Assembly: GCA_035610365.1 (NCBI GenBank) | Contig: CM069435.1 | Coordinates: 2,382,001-2,446,000, forward strand | Source: Aquatica leii | Taxonomy: Eukaryota; Arthropoda; Insecta; Coleoptera; Lampyridae | Direction: 5' to 3' | Length of the DNA: 64,000 nt | In this document: piece by piece, positions 43,563-54,530 of the stretch | How the letters are laid out: each line of letters opens with the position of its first letter | Numbering within the stretch: the first letter of the stretch is position 1 | Program-made: the position numbers and the translations under genes | The notes under the pieces: model-generated | What the model saw: the letters and a program-made list of their open reading frames with translations, nothing else | Databases searched by the model: none | Told to the model about the DNA's origin: nothing

Positions 43563-46557
43563 AGGGGAGATCGAAAAAAAACTAATTTTTGATAATGCTT
43601 TTGGGGTAGTGCAGAAAAGTTGCTTCTATATATAAGTAACTTATGTGCAAAATTACACCACCCTAGGATAACGTCTTCTGCCCTGGCAAGGGGCGTGAAA
43701 TTTCAAAATTTTAGTAAAATCGCCAAAACGTATTTAGTTTTTTTTTTCAATTTTTTAAGTGTCACAGCACTTTGCGGTAGTGTGCAAAAGTTGCACCTAT
43801 GTATGGTTAATTACTGTGGAAGATTTGACGTCCCATGAACAATATCTTCTGTTCTGGCAAGGAGCCTGAAATTACCCAAAAATCGACAAATACAATGTTT
43901 TTTTCATTATTTATTATTTATTAAACATAAACCAGAATTGTCATACACTCGCTTACTATTAGATATAAGAAATCTTCAAAATTTAAAGTACAAAAATGTG
44001 TGTTTTGTTAAGTCTTTAGGTTTTGTACTGTCTCTTGCACCTAAATTCAGGCATGGCTTTTCTCGATTTCAGAGTGGAGGGAATAAATCCGTCCTGTTTG
44101 TTATCACCATACACTTTCTTTGAGACCTCGGTAACCAACTTTGCTATTCTTTCCACAGCTTGTGTGTGGCATGGGAACTTTGTAAAAGTCCAGTTAATTG
44201 GTATTGGTCCTTCCAGCATACTTTGCAAATCTTGTGTAGTCACGTCATTTAGAATGGGTGGTGGCGTTACTTCGCTGGTCGACCAGTGAATTAGGTCGAC
44301 GTAGTCGTTTGCTTTGAAGTTTATTTGTGGGATATTGAACTTTCTAATCCCAACGTTTCCCACTGTCTCATTTGATTTTCGTGCTTTTATTACTCTGCGA
44401 ATGCTAAGGGTTCTGATATGTGTTCTTTTATCAGTCAGCATCGCAATCAGAACGTTTTCTGGAGATGCGAAGTAAGCATTCCGAGAAATCACTTTGTCTA
44501 CAACGTCGCGGTAAACTTGATCCAAGTATCTGAATGATTGAATGAAGTGGTAAAGATTTCGAGCTCCATTCTTAATTGAATGATGGACTTTGATGCGGAA
44601 CCAAGATGGCACATACACTCTGATAACGAATTCTACTAGCTATAAGCTGTCTGATGGTTCCGTGGTGGAAACATACAGTCTTAATATCCTGTTAGCTGTT
44701 GTCAACCAGCGGGACATGTTTAGAGGACCTGGATTGCGTTTAGCAAGATCTGAAGGACATATGCCTGAGCTAACGGCGAGAGCAATATGCGTCAGATACT
44801 TCTGGTCCTTACTCAAAGTGGATGTATCATGGGATGGCAAGGTGCAGTTAACAGGCTCAAATGCTACCACTGGAAGCAGCTCACACGCCTTCAAAGATTT
44901 TCCAATCCAACCAGTGTAGGAAGAGGGTTCAGAGGTGGGACCATCGAGGAACTCGAACAAGTGACGGAGAGGCAATTCATTGAAATGTAGTTGACAAACA
45001 GCCCATTGCACAGCTTTCCCGGTCTTAAGTTCAAGGCAACGCAGTACTCTTTTGTGTACGCCGGTATTTACATACGTTCCGTCACACCCTAGCACAAGAA
45101 TATGGTTGAAACCTCCGGGCACTTCTGCTGTAATATAGTTGTAAATACTTTCCGCAATGGCCAGACTTGATCCTGAAGCAGGTGTAACATGACCTATGTA
45201 TCTAGATCTTGGTTCTTTCACCAAGAAATAGTGCTCCTCTACAATTTTTCTTTGGTAATATTTATCATTCACCCTTTCCCTTGACAATGTTTTGTCACGT
45301 CGCCCGTCGAAGTAAAGACCCATTAAATGATCATTGTCAATGTCTGAACTCTGATTTTGAAGGTCTTGCATGGTTTGATGCCTCTCTCTACCAATTTTGT
45401 TCTTATCAATCACTAAAGATGTATCCGATTCAGAGACTAGGCCTACGTCATGCAAAACGCTAGAGGCTATGGCAGCCGTGGCTTGAAGCGATACCCCAAA
45501 TCTTTGGCTTACTAATGCGGTATTTGTAAGTTTTCTTGGCATTTGCGAAGAGCATGAAGTCGACGGTCCGGGATTGTAGTCGTAGTCATCAGGTTCAGGT
45601 TCCTTATCTTCATCAATTGCCTCATCATCTTCTAAGAACGTTGATGTTGACAAGGGCTCGTCGTCATCACCATCAGGCTGCGACGAGCAGGACGCAGTAG
45701 ATTTAGAACCACGAAGAAATTGTTTTGCGTTCCTTCCGGCACGTGCTTGAAGCTTTTTGGTTTCTCGCAAATCGAGCGATCCAATGCACATTAGGCGCTT
45801 TGTTCTTTGATTAGCAAGAAATGTCTGTTTCTTAACGGGCACCTTGGATTCCTTCGGGCAATTGCACTCTGTAAACGTGGAGCACTTACAAGCTGCTATA
45901 TTAAACAGAAAGCGTGATTCTTCTTTAAACTTCTCCACCCTTGCTTTAGTTATTATGCTTTTCTCTATTCTTTTATAAACTGCCTTGATATCGATATATT
46001 TCTTGTGATATGCATGAATCATATCAAGGACACGTTTCTTTGAAACTGTCGGAATGGAAGCATCAGAATACAGCATTTGCAGCTTTACACAAAGTTGTTC
46101 TGCGATGGAAGAAAATGCGGGTTCCTTGTTACCAGTTGTTGCAGATCCAAGGCGCCATCTTTCGTAAATGCAGCATTTAATAATATCCACGTATGTTGAA
46201 AGCATCCTTCCAAAATCTGTCGTTGATCCGAAAATTGGGCAGTCTAATGCTCCTCGCTTTGAAAATTTTGAAGATTTTGACACGTTTTGTTCAAATCTTT
46301 CACAGTAATTAACCATACATAGGTGCAACTTTTGCACACTACCGCAAACTGCTGTGACACTTAAAAAATTGGAAAAAAAAAATAAGTTTTGGCAATTTTA
46401 CTAAAATTTTGAAATTTCACGCCCTTTGTCAGGGCAGAAGACGTTATTCTAGGGTGGTGTAATTTTGCACATAAGTTACTTATATATAGAGGCAACTTTT
46501 CCGCACTACCCCAAAGCATTATCAACAATTAGTTTTTTTCGATCCTCCCTAATGTAT
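43563..46557 (-). mobile_element. Element B: 3.0-kb transposon with 0.27-kb TIRs, unassigned family
   Basis: Terminal inverted repeats cover about 43563-43831 and 46290-46557, starting TTAGGGGAGATCGAAAAAA (left) and TTAGGGAGGATCG (right, reversed). Outer flanks TGTACA (left) and TGTATA (right) could be a 6-bp target duplication with one change. The TIR runs into the 5' end of the coding frame. Inside the left end, a second diverged ~170-bp unit repeats the motif TCTTCTG(C/T)(C/T)CTGGCAAGG at 43676 and 43847. One long frame on the minus strand encodes the presumed transposase. Confidence 0.85.
44016..46316 (-). CDS. Element B protein: large putative transposase with one in-frame amber codon
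   Basis: From the ATG at 46316-46314 (MVNYC; the GTG further up is less likely) one frame of about 765 codons runs to the stop at 44016, interrupted only by TAG at 44640-44642, where CAG would fit. Features in order: Cys-rich cluster ACKCSTFTECNCP, basic region, acidic stretch DDDEPLSTSTFLEDDEAIDED, then LMGLYFDGRRDK, YFLVKEPRSRYIGHVTP, ILVLGCDGTYVNTG, VQWAVCQLHFNELP, PLNMSRWLTTANRILRLYV, YVPSWFRIKV, RNAYFASPENVLIAML and FPCHTQAVERIAKLV. I know the pattern from unnamed insect proteins. FDG, CDG and AVER are plausible D, D and E residues of an RNase H-fold transposase, by inference only. Possibly readthrough or a very recent death. Confidence 0.8.
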
Positions 46558-46589
46558 ATACATACCTGTCGACTACTTTTGCAAGTAGT

Positions 46590-47440
46590 TTTAAGATAAA
46601 GAAAGTCAAGCTGATCAGATTTGTAGGGTTTTGTCTGGGTGTACGTAAGTCTCTTCCGCTTTGGTTTAAATACCATCTTGATTATTTGTTAGCTGTTTGC
46701 AATATGCGAAAGTGCTAACCTAGCTGTGAGAATCTCACAGAACAGAAAATTCTTTTTACAGCATGGTGGGATGAATTCCATCAGCTCCTGGAGACTGAAG
46801 AGTTTAAATGTATTGATTCTCCATTCTTAGTTAGTTTAGTAGGTTCTGATATTAACAATTTTTGTTGACGAACCCGGTATTTTTGCAGTAGTTCAACTGG
46901 GTCTGTAAACTTTTTGCTTTTGCTTTTGGAGGCGAAAAAATATAGGTTCGTTTTTAAGTCTTTGCAGCACCTTCTCTAAAAGTTTTTCTTTGTTTTTTTA
47001 ATGCCATTATTGTACGTCGTGAGGCTAGTTTTGTATTGGTTCTAATTTTTATTCTTTTTGATTTGTCAAGAATTAACATTACGGTTCGTCATTAGTTCTA
47101 GACTAGAGTTTTGTTAAGCAACTCCCAGTCGGTTTTTTGCAGGTTTCTGTACTCTATTACAAGTTTCTTGTCTAAAAACTTGAATTGAATGGATCTATAA
47201 TCAAGCAGAGAAGTTCATCCAATCCCTACGACATTTTTATTACTTTATTTGACTTTAGACTAGCAAAACGTAATTGGTTTTCTGTATTTATGTTTGTGTT
47301 CTCCCCAGGGTGTGGTGTGCATTGGCATCGCATCCAAGATCCAGCGGTTTTGGTTCCATTGTTAATCAGCCTCTGGATTTCCTTTGGCAGCGGTGGTCTT
47401 GTCTAGTTGTAAGTCAGGTAACCAGATCCTATAATAAACT
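46590..47440 (-). pseudogene. Jockey/R1-type non-LTR retrotransposon (LINE) relic
   Basis: On the minus strand from right to left: an endonuclease fragment with LGCDANAHHTLG (near 47300-47340) and INTENQLRFASL, then VIEYRNLQKTDWELL (near 47110-47160, the segment linking endonuclease to RT), then RT with SPGADGIHPTM (46760-46793) and YTQTKPYKSDQLD near 46630 (from KSYRPISLTSF). The order endonuclease then RT is right for an APE-type LINE. Frames are broken throughout. Its RT is cut off close to the right TIR of element B, which may have inserted into it. Confidence 0.75.
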
Positions 47441-50400
47441 CTCTTAGGCATCGCTTTATCTACTACAGACAGATTTTAGCTGCCACTAAATCTCTAAAAC
47501 ATAAATCTCTCATTTGCATTAACTTTAATACATTCTTTACGATAATGCATGTACGAGAGTTGTTCAAAAATTAAACTCCAAGTCATCTACCCGGACATTT
47601 CAACCCTTTTGTTACTTCTTTGTGAATCTATGGCTTCTGAACAAAGGCGATATCAATATTGTGAATTAGGATAGAAACACTGAAAGTCGCTGAGGCTGCT
47701 CTGCAGTGATGTATCTGAACAACTTTGAACATTGGATTTGCCGTTAGTGCTTTCTTTCGTATTCGCTATTCACGTCCATTGTCTTGTGGACAGGGTCTAT
47801 GTACTGATGTTCTGTAGAAATATTCTTTTCAGCAGGGTGGCCGGTTCCAGTACTGTTCCCGAGACGCAAGTGGGAATTTTTTTAAGTGCAAGAAGGTTTT
47901 TAAGATATATAATCTTCTGGTTGCTTCATATGCGCACGTTATTTTAAAAAAATTCTCTTTATTGGTGCATTTTTGAAAACGTGGAAAAAATTGTCTTTTT
48001 TCTATCCGTTTTGATGACTTTGAACTTTTTATGTTACTCTCGTAGTGTGATTTCGTAAGAGCCTACTCTTTGTTTTGCTGGTCGTTTTTGTAACGCCGAC
48101 AGGCTACTACTGGGTAGTCCTGACGTGCCAAATTTTTCTTTTTTTATCGGTTTGGCTAGCGCGTTGAAACTGAAACGATTGCCTAAGCCTCTAATTCTTT
48201 TTGTTTTTTCAATTTTTACTTTGTCGCCCCCGAAACTTCTATTTTGTGTCGTTGGTTTCATATATGTTCTACGAGTACTGGGAAAATAAAGGTTGTATAT
48301 CTTACGGTTTCAATTCAAATAAGTTTTACAACTTCTTTTAACTACTACTTATAGCGCTTTTCAAAGCTTTTTTTATTAGATACTGTATTAACTTTTTTTT
48401 ACATTCTTGTAGTTTTTTTGTTTTGCAGTTTAGTACTAAAATAACCTTTGACCTTTTATAGAAACTTTTTACTTTGTCTTTTTAATAATCTAACGTAAAA
48501 CCGTAAACTAAAATAATTTTATTGTAAAGCTTTGAACATTATAAATTGTGTATAGTTTATAACTTCATAAAAATCTACTTTGTGTGATTTATTTTTGTTC
48601 TTGCTTTACTTTCATTTTATTATGGTACGTTTATAGATTTTTATCATATGCACGTTTTTTATAATAAACATTTTATTATCAAATAGTAAAAGCTTTTACG
48701 TCTGGTGTTATTGTTATGTAAGCAAATTTCAAGTTTTCTGGTCGTGACATCGTAATTAAGTTCGATCGTTTCGTCTGTAACTGAAACAAACTTCTTTAGC
48801 AGTAACATAAAACGAAATAAATTTATGTAGGAATCGAAGATGCAACGCTTGCGATACCGATCTGTCAACTACATATTTTAAAATTTCTTTAGTCACTTTA
48901 TCTTGACGTAAAGATCTTAGTTTCTTCTAGTTAATGATTGGCGAAGTCTTTTCTGCTGGTATTGGCGATATTTTATTTTTTCTTTTTGTCACTTTTTTGA
49001 ATTTGTTCTTCTTAGACTACGTTATTTCGTTAAATTGTTCTATCGATCTTTTCATTGCGCTTTTTCTTTCAGTTGACTTGCGTTCCCTAACTCGCAAACA
49101 TTGTACGTGCACGCCGTGAACACAAAACAAAATTAAACAATAAAAAATATTAAATTAAAAATAGTGAAAATTAAACACAAAAAATTTGCTATTTAGGCTA
49201 ATTGTGGTAAACTCATTAACTGAAAAAGACAGTGACATTTAACCTAATTTTAATAATTAATTTAATTGATTGTGTGTTCTGAAAATCATCAGTAGTCTAC
49301 ACATAAATTAAATTTAATTTCAGTTAGTAGGTAATTTAAAATGGTAGTAATTCAATTATAGCAAAATTAAGTAAATTGTAATCGACTATAGAACTTTAAA
49401 AAAGCAATCAATTACATTTCAAAGCGATTACACCTATACATTTATTAAAACTTTCGATTACAGTTACCTAGTTTTAAATTATAATTGTAATTAATTGCGG
49501 ATTAGTATAATTTATAATTCTAATTAAAATATATTGCTTTTCAAGTTAATTTTATATTTTGCTTTTAGAATTAGAAAATTGGAAACCGGTTTTACAATAA
49601 ATTATATTTTTGGGGTAGGTTTTTTAGACCAAAAGTGATCGTAATTTTATTCTAATTATAGTTTATGTAATAGTCCGATATGTCACATACTTGTCAATAT
49701 ACTAGAATTGGTTTTCTCGTAACATGTTTTCTATTTCTACAGTTTTGTTCAATTCAATGTTTTTTTAATGAGTACTATTTGTTGTAAGACGTCGTAAAGG
49801 TCAGATTCATTAAACTTATGCCTTGGTTATTTCATTGATAAATTCTACTGGTTTAAAAAATGTTTTTTTCATTACACTAATCTATGATATCCAATTTTTG
49901 CTTTTAATAATGAGTTTATAAGCGTTTTTTTGTGATTAAAATAGTGTATGTGATGAATTTATTAATATTTTTTTATCCAAAGATTTCCATTTTTTTATAA
50001 TGTTTAGAAAATTGTTATCATTTCATGAAAAAGTGCATTAACACAGTCAGAATGATAGATTTTAACGTGTTTTTTTAGTAAGCACTTTCACATCCAACAA
50101 CGGTTTGTGCCGATATCAATTTTTTTAAATTATACTTTGTAAACTATGAAAGCTTATTGTTTTTCATCCTTATTCAATATCGATTCAGCTTCAGCTGCTG
50201 CTTTTATATTTTTTATTTAACATCTTTAACCGGTTAGAAAAAAACTAACATTTACTATTATACGAGAATTTTGGTCCATCTATTATCTACTATTATTTGA
50301 AAAATTTTTATAAGATTTTTAAAAATGTTTGTTAGTTTTTAAAATAGTTTTGATGCATTTCTAACTTTTTTGTTTTCTAAACTTTCTTTATTTTCCACGC

Positions 50401-50814
50401 AAGTTCTTTTTTTTTATTAATTTTGTTTTAATTTTTAACGAACATATTTTTTGCTTTTTCTCCTTGACTTTGCAATTTATACACCAACTTTTAAAGAGTT
50501 GTTTCTACAAAAGTGTGTGGATTTTCAGTTGCTCAAGTACGATAATTTTGGCTATATGCCATGCTTCGTTCGCAAAGAAAGTTAAATTCAACAAGTTATC
50601 GTAGCTTCAATGTTTATTAAAGGAATCACAAAATTTTACACGCTGCAAGAAGTCAGGAGCACGTAATTCTTGATAAACCGTTACTTTTTACGGAGTCATC
50701 GAAACGTTTCTTTTTTAATCCTTGTGGCAAGTTCCTACTGACAATCCTAACAACTTATTACTTGTTATTTTAAAATGTAACTTAAAATGCTATCGGTTTA
50801 TTTGAATTTTGTTT
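47441..50814. other. Intronic AT-rich stretch
   Basis: No gene I can support. A 75-codon minus frame at 48034-48261 and traces near 50527-50700 may be old transposon debris, but neither carries a diagnostic motif. Confidence 0.4.
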
Positions 50815-50939
50815 CATGTAATCAGTGCCGTCTTTAAGTTTTTTGAGGCCGTGGGCCAGGGGCCCTTGGGGCCCTCCCAGTAAAAATTTTATAACGTATC
50901 GATTGGTTTATTACAATAAGGTTAGGGTTACATATAACA

Positions 50940-53404
50940 TTACATTGCCTGTTTTTGGGCTTTGCGCGTCGCAAACTCCTCAACAGTATCCTTAAAATCT
51001 ATTTGTTGAAGAAAATCATTCTCGATGCTCATTAGAGATAGCCATATTAATTTCTCCTGACCCATGCTATTTCTCAGCTCATTTTTGATGAGTTTTATTT
51101 TCGAAAACGATCGTTCTCCACTTGCGTTTGTTATCATGAGCGACAAAGAAATGCGGAACGCTATCTTTATATTGGGAAATGTTTACTTGCTATGGTTGTT
51201 TTTAAGAAGCTTATACATCTGGTGAATAGAAATACTAGATGAATACATTCCTGGAATGTATTCATCTAGCATTTTTTCCTGTAGCAAATAGTGCTCGAAA
51301 TGCAAACATTCCAGCAGCAAGTCATTTTCGTCGACATCATTCACATAGAACTCGTTAAACTTCTGACAGTGAACTTCCAGCTCGTCGGCGCGCAAAACTG
51401 TCAATTTGGAAAAGAATCCAAACAAATTCAGCAGTTCATCATAAGCGAGTGAACGTCGTTGCAGCTGCGTTATTAACTGGTCGATAATTGGAAGGTAGAC
51501 CTAAATTTCTCGCGACCTTGAAACTGGGTGTCTTCAGCAGCTCTTTCAAAAAATGTCAAGCGTGAAGTCCTTTGCCTTGTGCGGTATGTGGTACTTTTGT
51601 ATTCGAAATCGGGGTCCATGTTTTTTGCAGCAGCTTTGTAGTTGTCGAACTGTTCCCGTTGGTCCTTCACGAAGTCAGTTAAAGAATGAACCAACTTGAG
51701 AACCACATCCAGAGGAATACTGTCACTCTGGAGTTAGACCTGAACAGTATTTTGCTCCACATCATGGTCAGCAGAACAGTATCCAACGTTAGCATTTTGT
51801 TTAAAATGCTTCGAACTTTATTTCGCGTTGCTGGCTGTTCTTTTTCGTGGTCCATATTCTTCAGAGCATCCATGATTTTCGGATAACTTTTCTGTAACGC
51901 TGATACAGCATCCGAGCGCGCGGACCATCTGGTATCCGAAAGACGTTTTACTACTAAGCCTGGTCCAAGACACGCTTTCAACAGGTTCCAGCAATGAGTC
52001 GAACTAGCAAAGAAACTGGAAGAAATCTGTCGCTTCCATCACGCACCTAGCGGCCTGCCCAACTACTAAGTTCAGACTGTGTGCTAGACATGGGACAAAA
52101 AGGGCACATGTGCAGTGTTTCTTCAGGTTTGCTTGCAAACCATTGCACTGCCCCGCCATGTTCGGTGCGTTGTCGTACGTTTGTCCACGACAGTCTGCCA
52201 ACCTGATACCATTTTCTGCAAGAAACGATACAATAGTATCGCACAAGTACGCAGATTCATGTCTTACGATTGGTACGAAGTCGAGGAAACGTTCTATTCT
52301 TTCACGTATCTGATGATAAACGTCAGCTGATCGCCGTGAGTGATATCAGGTGTAGAGTCGACGTTTGTTGAGTAGTATTTTGCTTTCTTCAGTTATGCAA
52401 TTATCTGGCTCAATACTTTGTGTCCCATTATAGCAATAAATTCATTGCAAATGGAAGCTGACAGGCAGGAAACATGCCCTTTCCCTTTATTTGCATGATT
52501 GTGCAAATGTTCAGCAAGGAACGGATCATACTTGCTCAGCAGCTTTAGAACTCCCAAATAATGGCCGTTATGTTGCGATCCGATGACCTGATCGTCTCCG
52601 CGGAACGCCAGCCAACTTGATGCCAAGAACTTTACCACTTCGACAATTATTCGTAACACTTTCAACCAGTACGTTCATCGTTCAATTGAGCGACCAAAGC
52701 ATTGTCGAGGATACCAACGCTCTTCTTCCGTGTTACATAAGTCAAGATGGCTTGTCTGTGTCCCAGACTGCTCTAATGTTCCAGAATACATGCTCCGGAA
52801 TGTTTTCAATCATTGAAGCCTTTTGCAGAACTGAATGCGATACTCGCAAGCGCGAAAAGGCGACACGCAAAGCAAAACAATTTTTTTTGTGTCGGAGAGT
52901 ACACAAGCCATGATCTCTCAACTTTTTCGCCGTTTTGCAGTGTCCGGGAAAAAAACCGATGGATTCAGACACCGAAGTTTCACTTTTCCATCGTGCTCCA
53001 CGTAGCTTCTAGTAGAATTTGATAAGAATTTGAAATTGCAATTTCTCTTCTGAAAAAATCCAAAAAATACGCTCTTCCTCGGTGACTAGCAACCAGGCTG
53101 CTGGATCATTAAAAACGGTTTCTGAAATCTGATGAGTGTCTAGCGGTTCTTCTATTGACGGAAGCTGCAACACTGCACAGGTCGGACGAAGAATCTCTGG
53201 AGCTGTAAAATCGATCGACGTCGATGGAGTTGTATCGTCTTTAGCAACGGGTGCTGGGGACAGTTCGAACTCTTCATGGTGACTTGTTGCTGCACTATCT
53301 GGCGAAGTCGGAGCTGCAGGTTCTTGAACTTTTGGTGTGAAGAATTGAGACAGTTTGGGCAATTTCGAATTTTTTTGCAGCTTTTTTTCTTCTTGCCGCG
53401 GCAC
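50940..53404 (-). pseudogene. hAT transposase, ZMYM1-like (DUF4371 and dimerisation domains)
   Basis: Reading minus-strand pieces in order: N-terminus 53009-53404 (MPRQEEKKLQ, Pro/Ser-rich); a TTF-type zinc-finger region in another frame around 52680-52900 (KKLFCFACRLFA, FNDWKH); 52393-52665 (WLAFRGDDQVIGSQHNGHYLG, FDPFLAEH-like); 52004-52246 (ADCRGQTYDNAPNMAG, LFVPCLAHSLNLVV), the core of the RNase H-like fold; 51679-51981 (VKRLSDTRWSAR); 51473-51706; 51183-51425; and 50940-51146 (ITNASGERSFSKIKLIKNELR), the C-terminal dimerisation region. Multiple stops and frameshifts. The domain order and 8-bp target duplication make the hAT call secure. Confidence 0.87.
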
Positions 53405-53722
53405 TCTGATAACTCCTATTCGACATCTTTTTAAGTTGATCCAATCGGACCTCTGTTAAAATAAATATCAGTGACCTATAGTTTTATATGAAAATGTGTT
53501 AAATTTTTCACTTGAATTAAATTTGTTTTCTACTTATGTCATGATAATTTGGCACATTACTTTCTCGGCTGACTTTTAATCCTGCAACTAAACCTAAATA
53601 TTACATTATGTCCGCGATAATTGAAAATTGAAAATCTTAAAACTGTAAAATGAAATTTTTTTAATTTACACTGTTACAAGTCCATAAGTAGTTTTACACA
53701 TAGCTAAACTAACAAAAGACAC

Positions 53723-54034
53723 TCCTGATAACCAAGCTGATGTAACGCTTACACTTATGTTAAACAGAGGCCCTCCAATTTTTAATGTACAATTCGCACG
53801 CAATTTTCATGAATTAAAAAAAACTTTCGCACAAATCATATATTTACATAATTTCATGAAAAATGTATGCATGTTTGTTGCAAAAGTTATGCAAATTTTA
53901 TATAAATCTTGTGAAAATATGTGCAGACTTTATGAAATTGTAAGAGCACTAGCAGTCTGGTGGTTGCACACATTTTTTGCGAATTTTTTGGGTGCAGTTT
54001 TGTTTTTTATCAAATTTACGCAAAACGTGGTTAT
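53723..54034. mobile_element. Possible MITE nested in hAT 1
   Basis: CTCCTGATAACCA (53723-53735 approx.) and TGGTTATCAGGGA (54020-54034 approx.) form a 13-bp inverted pair around 0.3 kb of AT-rich non-coding DNA. No target duplication is clear, so this is tentative. Confidence 0.4.
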
Positions 54035-54530
54035 CAGGGACGTTAATCAGTAACTATCGCAACAATCACATTTTTATTTTTCGAATTTCTTACGAAAATA
54101 AATATGCCAAAATATATGTTGAATTCGGCATTTAAGATTTGTTTGTAGGTTAACATTAAAGTGATTGTGATTTTTCAGTATTCTTACCTTTGATTTGAAC
54201 GACTGTAGCATGTGTTTTCGTGAATTGCTACATGAGTTTTAGAATCCCACTTTGCTTGCGTTTTTAAAAGGCGACCTCTGACTAAACCTTCGTCGATTAA
54301 AAAGCAGCCCGTGTTACCAAACTCAATATTACCGGCAGGGTTAATACATTACCGACCGTTGATGTTTTTTCATCACTCAGAGCGGAAAACGTGGCTTTCC
54401 GCGCCTTCGTAATTATTGAAAACTTTTATTGTCACAAATTATTTGGATGCCATCGGGGGGGCCCTTGGACCTCCGGGCCCCTGGGCCCGGGCCCAGCTGG
54501 CCCATGCCTAAAAACGGAACTGCATGAAAT

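Larger units (their letters stand above)
50823..54522 (-). mobile_element. hAT transposon 1 (3.7 kb, ZMYM1/TTF-zinc-finger type)
   Basis: TIRs start CAGTGCCGTCTTTAAG (50823) and, reversed, CAGTTCCGTTTTTAGG (ending 54522). They continue into GC-rich runs (GGGCCAGGGGCCCTTGG on the left, GGGCCCGGGCCC on the right) that stand out in this AT-rich intron. Flanks CATGTAAT (50815-50822) and CATGAAAT (54523-54530) form an 8-bp target duplication with one mismatch, as expected for hAT. Confidence 0.9.

Noticed and set aside
47546-47760. Possible mariner 5' end (TIR-like start followed by ATGGCTTCTGAACAAAGG)
   Set aside because: Only a few codons look suggestive; no HTH or DDE motif follows and no opposite TIR was found.
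48034-49120. Possible LINE or retroelement debris
   Set aside because: A TYNVCELG-like match to an endonuclease start is too short, and the 75-codon frame carries no diagnostic residues.
50527-50700. Minus-strand fragment resembling a DUF4817 transposase (ELRAPDFLQRVKFC)
   Set aside because: One short motif without neighbours; could be chance.
52742-52972. 76-codon minus frame in hAT 1
   Set aside because: The true coding frame of the zinc-finger region (KKLFCFACRLFA) is another one; this is a shadow.
53757-54053. 98-codon + strand frame inside hAT 1
   Set aside because: Lies within the AT-rich MITE-like insert and opposite to the transposase; no motif.
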